From JANPCX01 sp031431125 (GTDB taxonomy: Bacteria; Pseudomonadota; Gammaproteobacteria; Burkholderiales; Burkholderiaceae_C): a stretch of DNA of 64,000 nt. A model generated the notes under the pieces. That model was not told where the DNA came from, made no database searches, and was given only the letters and a program-made list of their open reading frames with translations. The stretch spans positions 9,825-73,824 of the forward strand of contig JANPCX010000089.1 in the NCBI GenBank assembly GCA_031431125.1, read 5' to 3'. The position numbers were made by a program, and so were the translations under genes. Each line of letters opens with the position of its first letter. Position 1 is the first letter of the stretch. Of the stretch, positions 18,272 through 27,436 are shown piece after piece.

Positions 18272-19666
18272 ATGAGCACTTTGTTCTTTTTCGTTCTGAC
18301 GCTGGGCATCTTGATCGTCATCCACGAGTATGGTCACTACCGCGTGGCGCGTGCGTGCGGTGTCAAAGTGCTGCGTTTTTCTGTGGGATTCGGACCTGTG
18401 GTGTGGCGCAGGCAGGCCCATCCCGAGGGGACCGAGTTTGTGATCTCGGCCATCCCCTTGGGCGGTTATGTGCGCATGCTTGATGAGCGTGAAGGCGGTG
18501 TACCGAACCATCAACTGCACATGGCCTTCAACCGCAAACCCTTGAGGCAGCGTGCCGCCATTGTGGCCGCCGGCCCTGTGGCCAATTTGCTGCTTGCGGT
18601 GCTGCTTTACGCAGCGGTGCACTGGATGGGGGTGAACGAGCCCAAAGCCCTCCTGGCCACGCCGGCGGCCGGAAGTTTGGCGGAGCAAGCCGGATTGCGT
18701 ACCGGGGACTGGGTTCAGTCCACCTCTGCAGACGGTACAAACTGGCGAGAGATTGACGCCATGACCGATCTGCGTTGGGAAATCACCCAGGCTGTCATGC
18801 GCGGCGAGCCGCTGACGCTGCAAGTCACGGATGCACATGGACATGGATCACGAGAAGCGGTGCTGAATCTGCAAAGTCTAGGAAGCACCGAAGTCAACGT
18901 GGCGGTGATGCGTCGCATCGGGGTGGGAGCGCCCCTGCGCGAGCCTGTATTGGCAAAGGTGGTCACCGGTGGCCCGGCTGCCAAGGCGGGCCTGAACGCG
19001 GGCGATCGCGTGCTCAGCGTTGACGATGTGCCGATCCGGGACGCGGCCCAACTCCAGCACCGCATTCGTGCCAGTGTCAACCTCGGCGCATCAGCCGGTG
19101 GCGCCAGCGTCGCCGAACCGCTTGCAATGCGTTGGCGCATCGAACGTGCCGGTCAAAGCCAAGAGGTGGTGGTCACCCCAGCGGTGGTTCGTGAGGGCGA
19201 GTTGACCATAGGCCGGATCGAAGCGGCCATTGGTACGGCCGCGGAAATGGTGGAAGTGCGCAAGGGCCCGTGGGAGGGTTTCGCGCTGGCTGTCTCTCGA
19301 ACCTGGGAAATGTCTTGGGTCACCTTGAAGACTTTCGGCAAGATGCTGATTGGTGAGGCATCGCTGAAGAACCTCTCCGGCCCCATCACGATTGCAGACT
19401 ACGCCGGGCAGTCTGCGCAAGCTGGTTTGGCTTACTACCTCGGCTTCTTGGCCGTGGTCAGCATTGGCCTCGGGGTACTGAACCTGCTGCCCCTGCCGAT
19501 GCTGGATGGGGGACACCTGATGTATTATCTTTTCGAGGCAGTGACAGGACGCCCGGTCTCCGACGCGTGGCTGGATCGGCTGCAGCGTGGCGGTGTGGCC
19601 ATCATGCTCATGATGATGTCGCTTGCCATTTACAACGACGTTGCGCGCCTCATGGGCATGCATTGA
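18272..19666 (+). CDS. rseP: Site-2 intramembrane zinc protease RseP
   Basis: Cleaves the anti-sigma factor RseA within the membrane during the envelope stress response and removes signal-peptide remnants. The zinc motif HEYGH is at residues about 17-21 in the first membrane segment. AIPLGGYVRMLDE follows, then two tandem PDZ domains (centre near residues 130 and 240) and the second catalytic segment NLLPLPMLDGGHLMYY. Length 464 is close to E. coli RseP. It lies directly upstream of bamA. Confidence 0.96.
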   Translation: MSTLFFFVLTLGILIVIHEYGHYRVARACGVKVLRFSVGFGPVVWRRQAHPEGTEFVISAIPLGGYVRMLDEREGGVPNHQLHMAFNRKPLRQRAAIVAAGPVANLLLAVLLYAAVHWMGVNEPKALLATPAAGSLAEQAGLRTGDWVQSTSADGTNWREIDAMTDLRWEITQAVMRGEPLTLQVTDAHGHGSREAVLNLQSLGSTEVNVAVMRRIGVGAPLREPVLAKVVTGGPAAKAGLNAGDRVLSVDDVPIRDAAQLQHRIRASVNLGASAGGASVAEPLAMRWRIERAGQSQEVVVTPAVVREGELTIGRIEAAIGTAAEMVEVRKGPWEGFALAVSRTWEMSWVTLKTFGKMLIGEASLKNLSGPITIADYAGQSAQAGLAYYLGFLAVVSIGLGVLNLLPLPMLDGGHLMYYLFEAVTGRPVSDAWLDRLQRGGVAIMLMMMSLAIYNDVARLMGMH

Positions 19667-19708
19667 ACCCTTTATTTGCCCTGCGCCTTCCTGGCGCCAC
19701 CGCCACTC

Positions 19709-22009
19709 ATGCCTAATTTTTCTTTGAATCCTTTGCGACCAACGCTGCTTGGCGCGGCCCTGGCTGCTGTTTTGTTCTGTGGCAGTGCTTGGGCGGTGGA
19801 GCCTTTCACCTTGCGCGACATTCGTGTCGAGGGATTGCAGCGTACCGATGCGGGTACCGTTTTCGCATCCTTGCCGTTTCGTGTCGGTGATACCTACAAC
19901 GACGAGAAGGGTGCTGCGGGCCTGCGGGCTTTGTTTGCCACCGGTTTGTTCAAAGATGTGCGCATCGACATTGACAAAGGGGTGGTCATTGTCATTGTCG
20001 AAGAGCGTCCGGTGATCTCTGGCATCGAGTTCTCGGGCTTGAAGGAGTTCGACAAGGAGGTATTGATCAAATCCTTGCGCGACAACGGTATTGGCGAGGG
20101 GCAGCCTTTCGACCGAAGTCTGGCAGACCGTGCCGAACAAGAACTCAAGCGCCAGTACCTGAGCCGGAGTTTGTACGGTGCGGAGGTGGTCACCACCGTC
20201 ACTCCACTGGAGCGTAACCGTGTCAATGTGAATTTCACCATCACCGAAGGTGCGCCAGCCCGCATCCGCGAGATTCGTATCGCCGGCAATCGGGTTTTTT
20301 CCGAAAGCACGCTCAAAGGTTTGTTGGACTTGAATGATGGTGGCTGGCTCAACTGGTACACCAAAGCGGACCGCTATTCGCGTTCCAAACTCAATGCAGA
20401 CATCGAAACATTGCGTGCCTACTACCTCAACCGTGGTTACCTGGAGTTCGATGTTGTCTCAACGCAAGTCGCTATCTCTGCCGACAAACAAACCATCACC
20501 GTGACGCTGACGGCCAATGAAGGGCAGCTCTACACGGTGACCGCTGTCAAGCTCGAGGGCGATTTTCTCGGCAAAGAAGACGAGTTCAAATCACTTGTCA
20601 CGATCAAGCCCGGCCAGCCCTACCGTGCAAGCAGCGTTGCCGATACCACCAGAGCTTTCTCCGACCAGTATGCGGTGTTTGGTTACGCCTTTGCTCGGGT
20701 GGAGGCTCGCCCGGAAATTGATCGAGCCACTGGACAAGTGGTCATCAACTTGGTGGCCGAACCTGCAAAACGCATCTACGTGAGACGTGTCAATGTCTCC
20801 GGCAACAGCCGATCCCGCGATGAGGTCATCAGGCGCGAGTTCCGGCAGTTTGAATCCGCTTGGTACGACGGCCAAAAGATCAAGTTGTCGCGAGACCGTG
20901 TCGACCGTTTGGGGTATTTCAGTCAAGTCAGCATTGAAACTAATGAAGTCCCTGGGGCCCCAGATCAGGTCGATCTGACGGTGACCGTGGTCGAGAAACC
21001 TACAGGCAACTTGTTGCTGGGTGTTGGTTTCTCCAGTGCGGACAAACTGTCACTCACCGCGTCCGTCAAACAAGAGAATGTGTTTGGCTCAGGCAACTAC
21101 CTGGGTATTGACTTGAACACCAGCAAGTCGCAGCGCACCCTGGTACTGAGCTCGATCAACCCCTATTTCACGATTGACGGTGTATCGCGTGCTTTTGATG
21201 TGTACTACCGGACCAACAAACCCTTGAACAGCCAAGGTGAAGACTACCAATTGATCACCCCTGGCGCATCGATTCGTTTTGGCGTGCCATTCACAGAATT
21301 GGATACCGTTTTCTTTGGTATCGGCGGGGAGCAAACCACCATCAAGGGCGAACGTGCGCTGCCCAACAGCTATTTGCTCTACCGCGAGCAGTATGGTCGG
21401 ACCAGCACCTCCTTCCCACTGACTGTTGGTTGGACACGGGATGGGCGGGACAGCGCGCTGGTGCCGACAACGGGGCGCTACTTGAGAACCAACCTGGATT
21501 GGTCGGCTTTTGGCGACGCGCGTTATTGGCGTTTCAATGGCCAAGTACAGCAGTATTTTCCTTTGTCCACTCGTTACACCTTGGCGCTCAATACCGAAGT
21601 TGGTTGGGGCAAAGCACTTGGAACCCGGCCCTATCCCGTGTTCAAGAATTTCTATGGCGGTGGTCTGGGGACCGTGCGCGGGTTTGACCAAGGATCGTTG
21701 GGGCCGGTGGATGTCACTGGCGCCTACATCGGCGGGACGCGGCGCCTCAACATGAATGCTGAGCTCTACCTGCCATTGGGAGGAACCGGCAACGACCGTA
21801 CGCTGCGTTGGTTCGCCTACGCGGACGCCGGCAATGTCTGGGGTGAAAAACAAAGTGTCGACTTGGGAACATTGCGTTACTCGGTGGGTTTGGGTTTGAG
21901 CTGGGTGTCTCCTGTGGGACCCCTTAAGCTGAGCTACGGCGTTCCCATCAAGAAAGAACCAACGGATAGAATCCAACGTCTTCAATTCCAGATCGGGACC
22001 GCGTTCTAA
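19709..22009 (+). CDS. bamA: Outer-membrane protein assembly factor BamA
   Basis: Essential insertase for beta-barrel outer-membrane proteins. Start ATG 19709 gives a 766-residue precursor with signal peptide MPNFSLNPLRPTLLGAALAA ending in GSAWA. Five POTRA domains follow (to about residue 345, first one EPFTLRDIRVEGLQR), then a 16-strand barrel with the lid-closing motif VRGFDQGSLGP and terminal aromatic residue in QFQIGTAF. The open frame starts eleven codons earlier, but that would bury the signal peptide. Confidence 0.97.
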   Translation: MPNFSLNPLRPTLLGAALAAVLFCGSAWAVEPFTLRDIRVEGLQRTDAGTVFASLPFRVGDTYNDEKGAAGLRALFATGLFKDVRIDIDKGVVIVIVEERPVISGIEFSGLKEFDKEVLIKSLRDNGIGEGQPFDRSLADRAEQELKRQYLSRSLYGAEVVTTVTPLERNRVNVNFTITEGAPARIREIRIAGNRVFSESTLKGLLDLNDGGWLNWYTKADRYSRSKLNADIETLRAYYLNRGYLEFDVVSTQVAISADKQTITVTLTANEGQLYTVTAVKLEGDFLGKEDEFKSLVTIKPGQPYRASSVADTTRAFSDQYAVFGYAFARVEARPEIDRATGQVVINLVAEPAKRIYVRRVNVSGNSRSRDEVIRREFRQFESAWYDGQKIKLSRDRVDRLGYFSQVSIETNEVPGAPDQVDLTVTVVEKPTGNLLLGVGFSSADKLSLTASVKQENVFGSGNYLGIDLNTSKSQRTLVLSSINPYFTIDGVSRAFDVYYRTNKPLNSQGEDYQLITPGASIRFGVPFTELDTVFFGIGGEQTTIKGERALPNSYLLYREQYGRTSTSFPLTVGWTRDGRDSALVPTTGRYLRTNLDWSAFGDARYWRFNGQVQQYFPLSTRYTLALNTEVGWGKALGTRPYPVFKNFYGGGLGTVRGFDQGSLGPVDVTGAYIGGTRRLNMNAELYLPLGGTGNDRTLRWFAYADAGNVWGEKQSVDLGTLRYSVGLGLSWVSPVGPLKLSYGVPIKKEPTDRIQRLQFQIGTAF

Positions 22010-22530
22010 TGAATACCAGCTACATCAAACTCTTGAGTGCCAGCTTGCTGCTGGCCTTGGCATCAGTCGGTGCGCAAGCGCAAGAACTCAAGATTGGTTA
22101 CGTCAACCGTGATCGAATGATCAGTGAGGCGACTCTGTTTAAAGCGGCGGACGCGAAGTTGAAGGCGGAGGCTGCCAGACGCGATAAAGAACTCAAAGAG
22201 CTGGATGTCAAGCTCAAGGCGGCCGAAGAGAGGTTGGAGAAGGAGTCTCCGACACTGTCCGATTTGGAGCGTGCGCGTCGTCAACGCGAGTTGGTTCAGC
22301 AAGACCGTGAATACCAACAAAAGCGCCGGGCATTTCAGGAAGACATTGCGCAGCGTCAGCAAGAGGAAGTAGCGATCCTGTACGACCGCGCAGCAAAGGT
22401 CGTTAAACAGATTCAAGAGTCAGAAAAATACGACTTGATCTTGAATCAAGACGGTGTTGTTTTTGCGAGCCAGCGAATAGACATCACGGAAAAGGTGATC
22501 AAGGCTTTGAACGCCCAAGTCGGCAAGTGA
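22009..22530 (+). CDS. skp: Periplasmic chaperone Skp/OmpH family
   Basis: Escorts unfolded outer-membrane proteins to the Bam complex. Signal peptide ends at GAQAQ (about residue 25); the mature part begins ELKIGYVNRDRMISE, as in OmpH proteins, and continues as long charged helices (EAARRDKELKELDVKLKAAE) forming the tentacles of a trimer. The start codon shares one base with the bamA stop. Confidence 0.93.
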   Translation: MNTSYIKLLSASLLLALASVGAQAQELKIGYVNRDRMISEATLFKAADAKLKAEAARRDKELKELDVKLKAAEERLEKESPTLSDLERARRQRELVQQDREYQQKRRAFQEDIAQRQQEEVAILYDRAAKVVKQIQESEKYDLILNQDGVVFASQRIDITEKVIKALNAQVGK

Positions 22531-22534
22531 AACG

Positions 22535-23632
22535 GTGAATGGGTTTCGCACACCCTTGAACCCTGTTCGCCTCGGCGATGTTGTGGGCGACCTGGGGGGT
22601 GAACTCTTCGGCGATCCAGAGCAATCCATAGACGCCATCGGCCCCTTGCAGGGCGCCACCCGGCAAACGCTGAGTTTTCTCGCCAACCCGAAGTACAACG
22701 CGCAGCTTGCAAGCTCAGAGGCTGCCTGCGTCATCGTGGCCCCCGCATCGCGTGAGCAAGCGCTGGCCCGTGGCGCCACGCTCATCACCGCCGATCCCTA
22801 CCTCTACTTTGCTCGCTTGACCCAATGGTGGGTCAAACGTTTACGCCCACCTGTAACGCCAGGCGTTCATCCCAGTGCTGTCGTGCATCCGACCGCGACA
22901 CTTGGAGCGGGCGTGCACATCGGACCTTTGGCTGTGGTTGAAGCCAGGGCATCGATCGCCGATCACGTTGTCATTGGTCCGCAATGCCACATTGGCGAGG
23001 CTGCAGCCTTGGGTGCGTACACCCGACTGGCGGCCCATGTGGTGTTTGGTTCTGGTTGCGTCATCGGTCAGCGTGGTGTGGTGCACTCTGGCGTGGTGAT
23101 AGGCGCGGATGGTTTTGGCTTTGCGCCGAGACAAGGCGAATGGGAAAAAATAGAACAACTCGGCGCAGTTCGCATCGGTGACGATGTGGAGATCGGCGCC
23201 AACACCTGTATCGATCGAGGCGCTTTGCAAGACACTGTCATTGAAGATGGCGTCAAGTTGGACAACCTGATCCAGATCGCCCACAACGTGCGCATTGGTG
23301 CCCACACGGCCATCGCTGGTTGCACAGGGATCGCTGGCAGCACCGTGATCGGCAAACACTGCACCATCGCCGGAGCGGCCAACATCATCGGTCACCTGAA
23401 TATTGCTGACCATGTTCATGTCTCGGTGGCCACCGTGGTGACACGATCCATTTCCGAGCCTGGCGTGTACAGCGGAAGCTTCCCCTTCGACGACAATGCG
23501 GCCTGGGAAAAAAATGCGGCCACTTTGCGCCAACTGCACCGCATGCGCTCGCGCCTGATCGCGCTAGAAAAAAAACTCGAATCAACGCCAAACAACTCCA
23601 TGCCGACGGCGCCAAAGAAGAACACACCATGA
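22535..23632 (+). CDS. lpxD: UDP-3-O-(3-hydroxyacyl)glucosamine N-acyltransferase
   Basis: Third step of lipid A synthesis. The N-terminal LpxD domain contains GDPEQSIDAIGPLQGAT and LSFLANPKY. A left-handed beta-helix of hexapeptide repeats fills the middle (HPTATLGAGVHIGPLAVVEA, then DVEIGANTCIDRGAL), with the catalytic His in NLIQIAHNVRIG. The only in-frame initiator near the family start is GTG 22535. The stop overlaps fabZ. Confidence 0.95.
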   Translation: MNGFRTPLNPVRLGDVVGDLGGELFGDPEQSIDAIGPLQGATRQTLSFLANPKYNAQLASSEAACVIVAPASREQALARGATLITADPYLYFARLTQWWVKRLRPPVTPGVHPSAVVHPTATLGAGVHIGPLAVVEARASIADHVVIGPQCHIGEAAALGAYTRLAAHVVFGSGCVIGQRGVVHSGVVIGADGFGFAPRQGEWEKIEQLGAVRIGDDVEIGANTCIDRGALQDTVIEDGVKLDNLIQIAHNVRIGAHTAIAGCTGIAGSTVIGKHCTIAGAANIIGHLNIADHVHVSVATVVTRSISEPGVYSGSFPFDDNAAWEKNAATLRQLHRMRSRLIALEKKLESTPNNSMPTAPKKNTP

Positions 23633-24069
23633 TGGACATTCACGAAATCCTGACCAAACTGCCGCATCGTTATCCTTTTCTTTTGGTGGATCGGGTTCTC
23701 GAAGTTGAAAAAGGAAAATCGATCAAGGCGTTGAAAAACGTCAGCATCAACGAACCCTTCTTCCAGGGGCATTTCCCCATTCGTCCCGTCATGCCCGGGG
23801 TGCTGATGTTGGAAGCCTTGGCTCAATGCGCCGCTTTGCTGACCAGCGTGACGCTGGAAGTGGAGTCCGACGGCAAGACGGTCTACTACTTCGCCGGTGC
23901 TGACGGGGTGCGTTTTAAACGTGTGGTGGAACCCGGTGACCAGCTTATTTTTGACGTTGCGATCGACCGCATGAAGGCTGGCATTTGGAAGTTCAAAGGC
24001 CGCGGTACGGTCAATGGCGAGTTGGCTGTTGAAGCTGAACTGATGTGCACCATGCGCAAGGTTGCTTGA
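23629..24069 (+). CDS. fabZ: 3-hydroxyacyl-[ACP] dehydratase FabZ
   Basis: Dehydrates 3-hydroxyacyl-ACP in fatty-acid elongation. The 146-residue hot-dog-fold protein contains LPHRYPFLLVDRVLE, the catalytic His in FFQGHFPIRPVMPGVLMLEA and the catalytic Glu a few residues on. It begins with ATGATGGAC overlapping the lpxD stop; the second ATG is an alternative start. Confidence 0.97.
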   Translation: MMDIHEILTKLPHRYPFLLVDRVLEVEKGKSIKALKNVSINEPFFQGHFPIRPVMPGVLMLEALAQCAALLTSVTLEVESDGKTVYYFAGADGVRFKRVVEPGDQLIFDVAIDRMKAGIWKFKGRGTVNGELAVEAELMCTMRKVA

Positions 24070-24084
24070 CGGGGCCGGCAGCAC

Positions 24085-24873
24085 ATGGCCCATATTCATC
24101 CGACCGCTTTGGTGTCGAGTCAGGCGCAGTTGGCGGACGACGTCAGCGTCGGCGCCTACACCTTGATCGGGCCCGACGTCTCGATTGGGGCTGGCAGCCG
24201 CATCGGCCCACATTGCGTGATTGAGGGGCATACCCGCATTGGCCGCGATAACCAAATTTTTCAGTTCAGCTCTATCGGTGCCTCACCGCAGGACATGAAG
24301 TACGCTGGTGAGCCGACCGAGCTGATCATCGGCGACCGCAACACCATCCGAGAGTTTTGTACCTTCAATACGGGCACGGTACAAGACGGTGGGGCCACTC
24401 GCATTGGCAACGACAACTGGATCATGGCCTATGTGCACATCGCCCATGATTGCCAGCTGGGTGACCACATCATCCTGGCCAATAACGCCACCCTGGCGGG
24501 CCATGTGCATTTGGCAGACTGGGTGTTCATCGGAGGCCTCACCGGCATTCACCAGTTCGTGAAGATCGGCGCCCACGCCATGGCTGGGTTTGCCAGCGCC
24601 GTGACACAAGACGTCCCACCTTTCATGACGGTCGACGGCAACCCGCTGGCTGTACATGGCTTCAACGTGGTGGGTCTGCGGCGCCGCGGCTTCACCGCTG
24701 AGCGCATTGCGGTGGTGAAACAAATGCACAAATTGCTCTACAGGCAAAGCAAAACCTTGGCGCAGGCGACACAGGAGATCGCAGCACTTGCCACGTCCTC
24801 ACCGGAGTCGCGTGAAGATGTCGAGCTGATGACTGCCTTTTTGGCCCAAGCCACGCGCGGTATTGCGCGCTGA
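24085..24873 (+). CDS. lpxA: UDP-N-acetylglucosamine acyltransferase
   Basis: First step of lipid A synthesis, adding a 3-hydroxyacyl chain to UDP-GlcNAc. Hexapeptide beta-helix begins IHPTALVSSQAQLADDVSVG; the catalytic His lies in NWIMAYVHIAHDCQLGD and the substrate-binding stretch GGLTGIHQFVKIG is intact. A C-terminal helical part completes 262 residues. Conserved order fabZ-lpxA-lpxB. Confidence 0.97.
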   Translation: MAHIHPTALVSSQAQLADDVSVGAYTLIGPDVSIGAGSRIGPHCVIEGHTRIGRDNQIFQFSSIGASPQDMKYAGEPTELIIGDRNTIREFCTFNTGTVQDGGATRIGNDNWIMAYVHIAHDCQLGDHIILANNATLAGHVHLADWVFIGGLTGIHQFVKIGAHAMAGFASAVTQDVPPFMTVDGNPLAVHGFNVVGLRRRGFTAERIAVVKQMHKLLYRQSKTLAQATQEIAALATSSPESREDVELMTAFLAQATRGIAR

Positions 24874-24879
24874 AATTCA

Positions 24880-26028
24880 ATGAGCCAAACATCGCCTCAG
24901 CTTGCGATGGTGGCAGGCGAAGCCTCTGGCGATTTGCTGTCCGGTATGTTGTTGGCGGGGCTTCGGTCAAGATGGCCGGAGCTCAAGTCTTTCGGCATTG
25001 GTGGGCCTCGCATGCAGGCTCAGGGGTTTGATGCCTGGTGGCCGCACGACACTCTCTCAGTGCACGGTTACAGCCTGGAAGTTTTCAGCCGCGTCTTTGG
25101 AATTTGGCGCATGCGCCGCGCCTTGGGAGCACGCCTGCTGCAGACGCGACCCGATGTTTTCATTGGTGTGGACGCACCCGATTTCAATTTGGGCTTGGAG
25201 GCCAGGCTCAAATCGCAGGGTATCAAGACGGTGCACTTTGTCAGTCCCTCGATTTGGGCCTGGCGGCCCGAGCGCATTCACACCATCGGTCAAGCGGTCG
25301 ACCTCATGCTCTGCGTGTTTCCCTTCGAGCCCGCCATTTACGAAAAACAAGGCATTCCTGCGGCCTATGTGGGGCACCCACTGGCCGACGCCATCCCCTT
25401 CGACGTGCCGCGTGCGCAAAGTCGAAGCGCCCTGGGTTTGAGCCAGGCCGACACCGTCATCGCCATTTTGCCGGGCAGCCGCAGCTCTGAAATTCGCTAC
25501 ATCGCACCGCGTTTTGCGGCTGCGATGGCCCTGATGCACCAGCACAACCCGGCGCTGCGTTTTGTTTTGCCCATGGCCCCTGGTAGACGGCCCGGGATTG
25601 AAGCTGCGCTGGCCGCGCATGCACCCACTGTGCCTGTGCAGTTGCTGGACGGACAGTCACACACCGCACTGGCTGCCTGCGATGTCACCTTGATTGCCAG
25701 CGGCACGGCCACCTTGGAGGCGGCTCTGTTCAAACGTCCCATGGTCATCGCCTACAACATGCACCCGCTGTCGGCGCGTTTGATGCGCCGCAAACAACTG
25801 CAGCCCTGGGTGGGTTTGCCCAACATCCTGCTGCAAGACATGGCGGTGCCCGAGTTGTTGCAAGACGATGCATCACCAGAGAGGTTGGCGCAGGCGACGT
25901 TGGCCTGGTTGACCGACACACCACGCGCGGCCCGCCTGCAGCAGCGTTTAGTTCAACTGCACCACGATCTGCGCCGCAATACCGCTGAGGCCGCCACCCA
26001 TGCCATCGAAAAAATTCTGGCTCGCTGA
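24880..26028 (+). CDS. lpxB: Lipid-A-disaccharide synthase
   Basis: Joins UDP-2,3-diacylglucosamine and lipid X (GT19). The start AMVAGEASGDLLSG, the VSPSIWAWRPERI segment, LPGSRSSEIR and the sugar-nucleotide region ASGTATLEAALFKRPMVIAY are typical. 382 residues, normal length. Its 3' end overlaps the rnhB start by 29 bp. Confidence 0.96.
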   Translation: MSQTSPQLAMVAGEASGDLLSGMLLAGLRSRWPELKSFGIGGPRMQAQGFDAWWPHDTLSVHGYSLEVFSRVFGIWRMRRALGARLLQTRPDVFIGVDAPDFNLGLEARLKSQGIKTVHFVSPSIWAWRPERIHTIGQAVDLMLCVFPFEPAIYEKQGIPAAYVGHPLADAIPFDVPRAQSRSALGLSQADTVIAILPGSRSSEIRYIAPRFAAAMALMHQHNPALRFVLPMAPGRRPGIEAALAAHAPTVPVQLLDGQSHTALAACDVTLIASGTATLEAALFKRPMVIAYNMHPLSARLMRRKQLQPWVGLPNILLQDMAVPELLQDDASPERLAQATLAWLTDTPRAARLQQRLVQLHHDLRRNTAEAATHAIEKILAR

Positions 26029-26632
26029 CCAACTGGCCTTCAGCTTCGACGCGCCTGGTTTGATCGCTGGGGTGGATGAAGCCGGGCGTGGCCCCTTGGC
26101 GGGCCCTGTGGTGGCCGCCGCCGTGATCTTGGACGATTTACGTCCCATCAAAGGCCTTGCCGACTCCAAAAAACTCACTGCGCTGCGCCGCGAAAAACTC
26201 TTCGACGAAATTCGCGCCCATGCTCTGTGCTGCAGTATTGCCGAGGCCACCGTGCAGGAAATCGACGAACTGAACATTCTTCAAGCCACACTTTTGGCCA
26301 TGCGCCGTGCGGTCGAGGGCTTGCGCTTGAAGCCGCACAAGGTGCTGGTGGACGGTAACCGTTTGCCGGTGCTGAAAATGCCGTGTGAGGCCATCGTCAA
26401 AGGCGACTCCAAGATCAAGGCCATCTCGGCGGCCTCCATCCTGGCCAAGGTGCACCGCGACCGGCTTTGTATGGATATGCACGCGCGGTACCCCGCCTAT
26501 GGCTTTGACGGACACAAGGGCTATCCCACGCCCACCCACCTGGCGGCGCTACAAACCCACGGTGCCTGTGAGTTGCACCGGCTGTCGTTTGCGCCAGTGC
26601 GTGCAGCCTGCGAAGACCTGACGGAACGGTGA
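26000..26632 (+). CDS. rnhB: Ribonuclease HII
   Basis: Removes ribonucleotides from DNA and RNA primers. The type 2 RNase H core is complete: GVDEAGRGPLAGPVVAA with the first acidic residues, DSKKLT, KGDSKIKAISAASILAKVHRD, and YGFDGHKGYPTPTH. The ATG at 26000 overlaps lpxB by 29 bp; the motif starts only 21 residues later, so a much later start is unlikely. Confidence 0.95.
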   Translation: MPSKKFWLADQLAFSFDAPGLIAGVDEAGRGPLAGPVVAAAVILDDLRPIKGLADSKKLTALRREKLFDEIRAHALCCSIAEATVQEIDELNILQATLLAMRRAVEGLRLKPHKVLVDGNRLPVLKMPCEAIVKGDSKIKAISAASILAKVHRDRLCMDMHARYPAYGFDGHKGYPTPTHLAALQTHGACELHRLSFAPVRAACEDLTER

Positions 26633-26633
26633 C

Positions 26634-27407
26634 ATGGCCACGGTCAAAGCCATTCAATCCAAAGACAATCCGCTGCTGGTTCGGCTGCGCAAGCGCATCA
26701 GTGACCCTGCTGCGTACCGCAAAACCGGCGAGGTGGTGCTGGAGGGGGACCACCTCGGCAGAGCCTTGTTGCAGCGTGGTGGTCGGCCGCAGCAGGTGGT
26801 GCTCACGGAAGATGCCTGGCAAAGCGCTGACTTGCAGGCCCTGGCCATGCAGGCAGACACCGTGTCCATCGTGTCGGTCGAGTTGATGAAGGGATTGAGC
26901 GCCTTGGAAACGCCGCCGCCTTTGCTCTTTATCCTGCATTGGCAAAACAATGCGGCCCTTCAAACCGGCGTTGCCACTGTGGTGCTGGATCGCTTGCAGG
27001 ACGCGGGCAATGTCGGCACGGTGCTGCGCAGCGCGGCAGCCTTTGGTTTCAGGCAAGTGGTGGCCTTGAAGGGCTCCGCTGCCCTGTGGTCCCCCAAAGT
27101 GCTTCGATCGGGCATGGGGGCCCACTTTGCATTGCATTTGGTGGAAGGTGCTTTGGTGTCTGACTTGGCTGCACTGCAGTTGCCCCTTTTGGGCACCAGC
27201 TCGCACGGGGCAAAGGCCCTGCATGCCACCGCCTTGCCATGGCCTTGTGCCTGGGTGTTTGGCCATGAGGGGCAGGGCATGAGCGCAGAATTGCTCAAAG
27301 CCTGTCAGCTGGCCCTGACGATTCCCCAGCCGGGTGGCGAGGAGTCGTTGAACGTCGGGGCTGCTGCGGCGATATGCCTCTATGAGTCAGCGCGCCAGCG
27401 GCTGTGA
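26634..27407 (+). CDS. TrmH/SpoU-family RNA 2'-O-methyltransferase
   Basis: A 257-residue SPOUT methyltransferase. N-terminal substrate-binding domain (KAIQSKDNPLLVRLRKRISD) followed by the knotted catalytic domain: VVLDRLQDAGNVGTVLRSAA (motif 1 Asn/Arg), VFGHEGQGMS (motif 2) and LTIPQPGGEESLNVGAAAAI (motif 3). rRNA is the likely substrate, but the exact nucleotide cannot be read. It closes the plus-strand supercluster, one base after rnhB. Confidence 0.9.
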   Translation: MATVKAIQSKDNPLLVRLRKRISDPAAYRKTGEVVLEGDHLGRALLQRGGRPQQVVLTEDAWQSADLQALAMQADTVSIVSVELMKGLSALETPPPLLFILHWQNNAALQTGVATVVLDRLQDAGNVGTVLRSAAAFGFRQVVALKGSAALWSPKVLRSGMGAHFALHLVEGALVSDLAALQLPLLGTSSHGAKALHATALPWPCAWVFGHEGQGMSAELLKACQLALTIPQPGGEESLNVGAAAAICLYESARQRL

Positions 27408-27436
27408 GCTGCGGGCGCGCGGTGCCGTAGGGCGGG

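Noticed and set aside
17071..18321. 416-codon minus-strand frame opposite dxr
   Set aside because: Antisense shadow; dxr motifs are complete on the plus strand.
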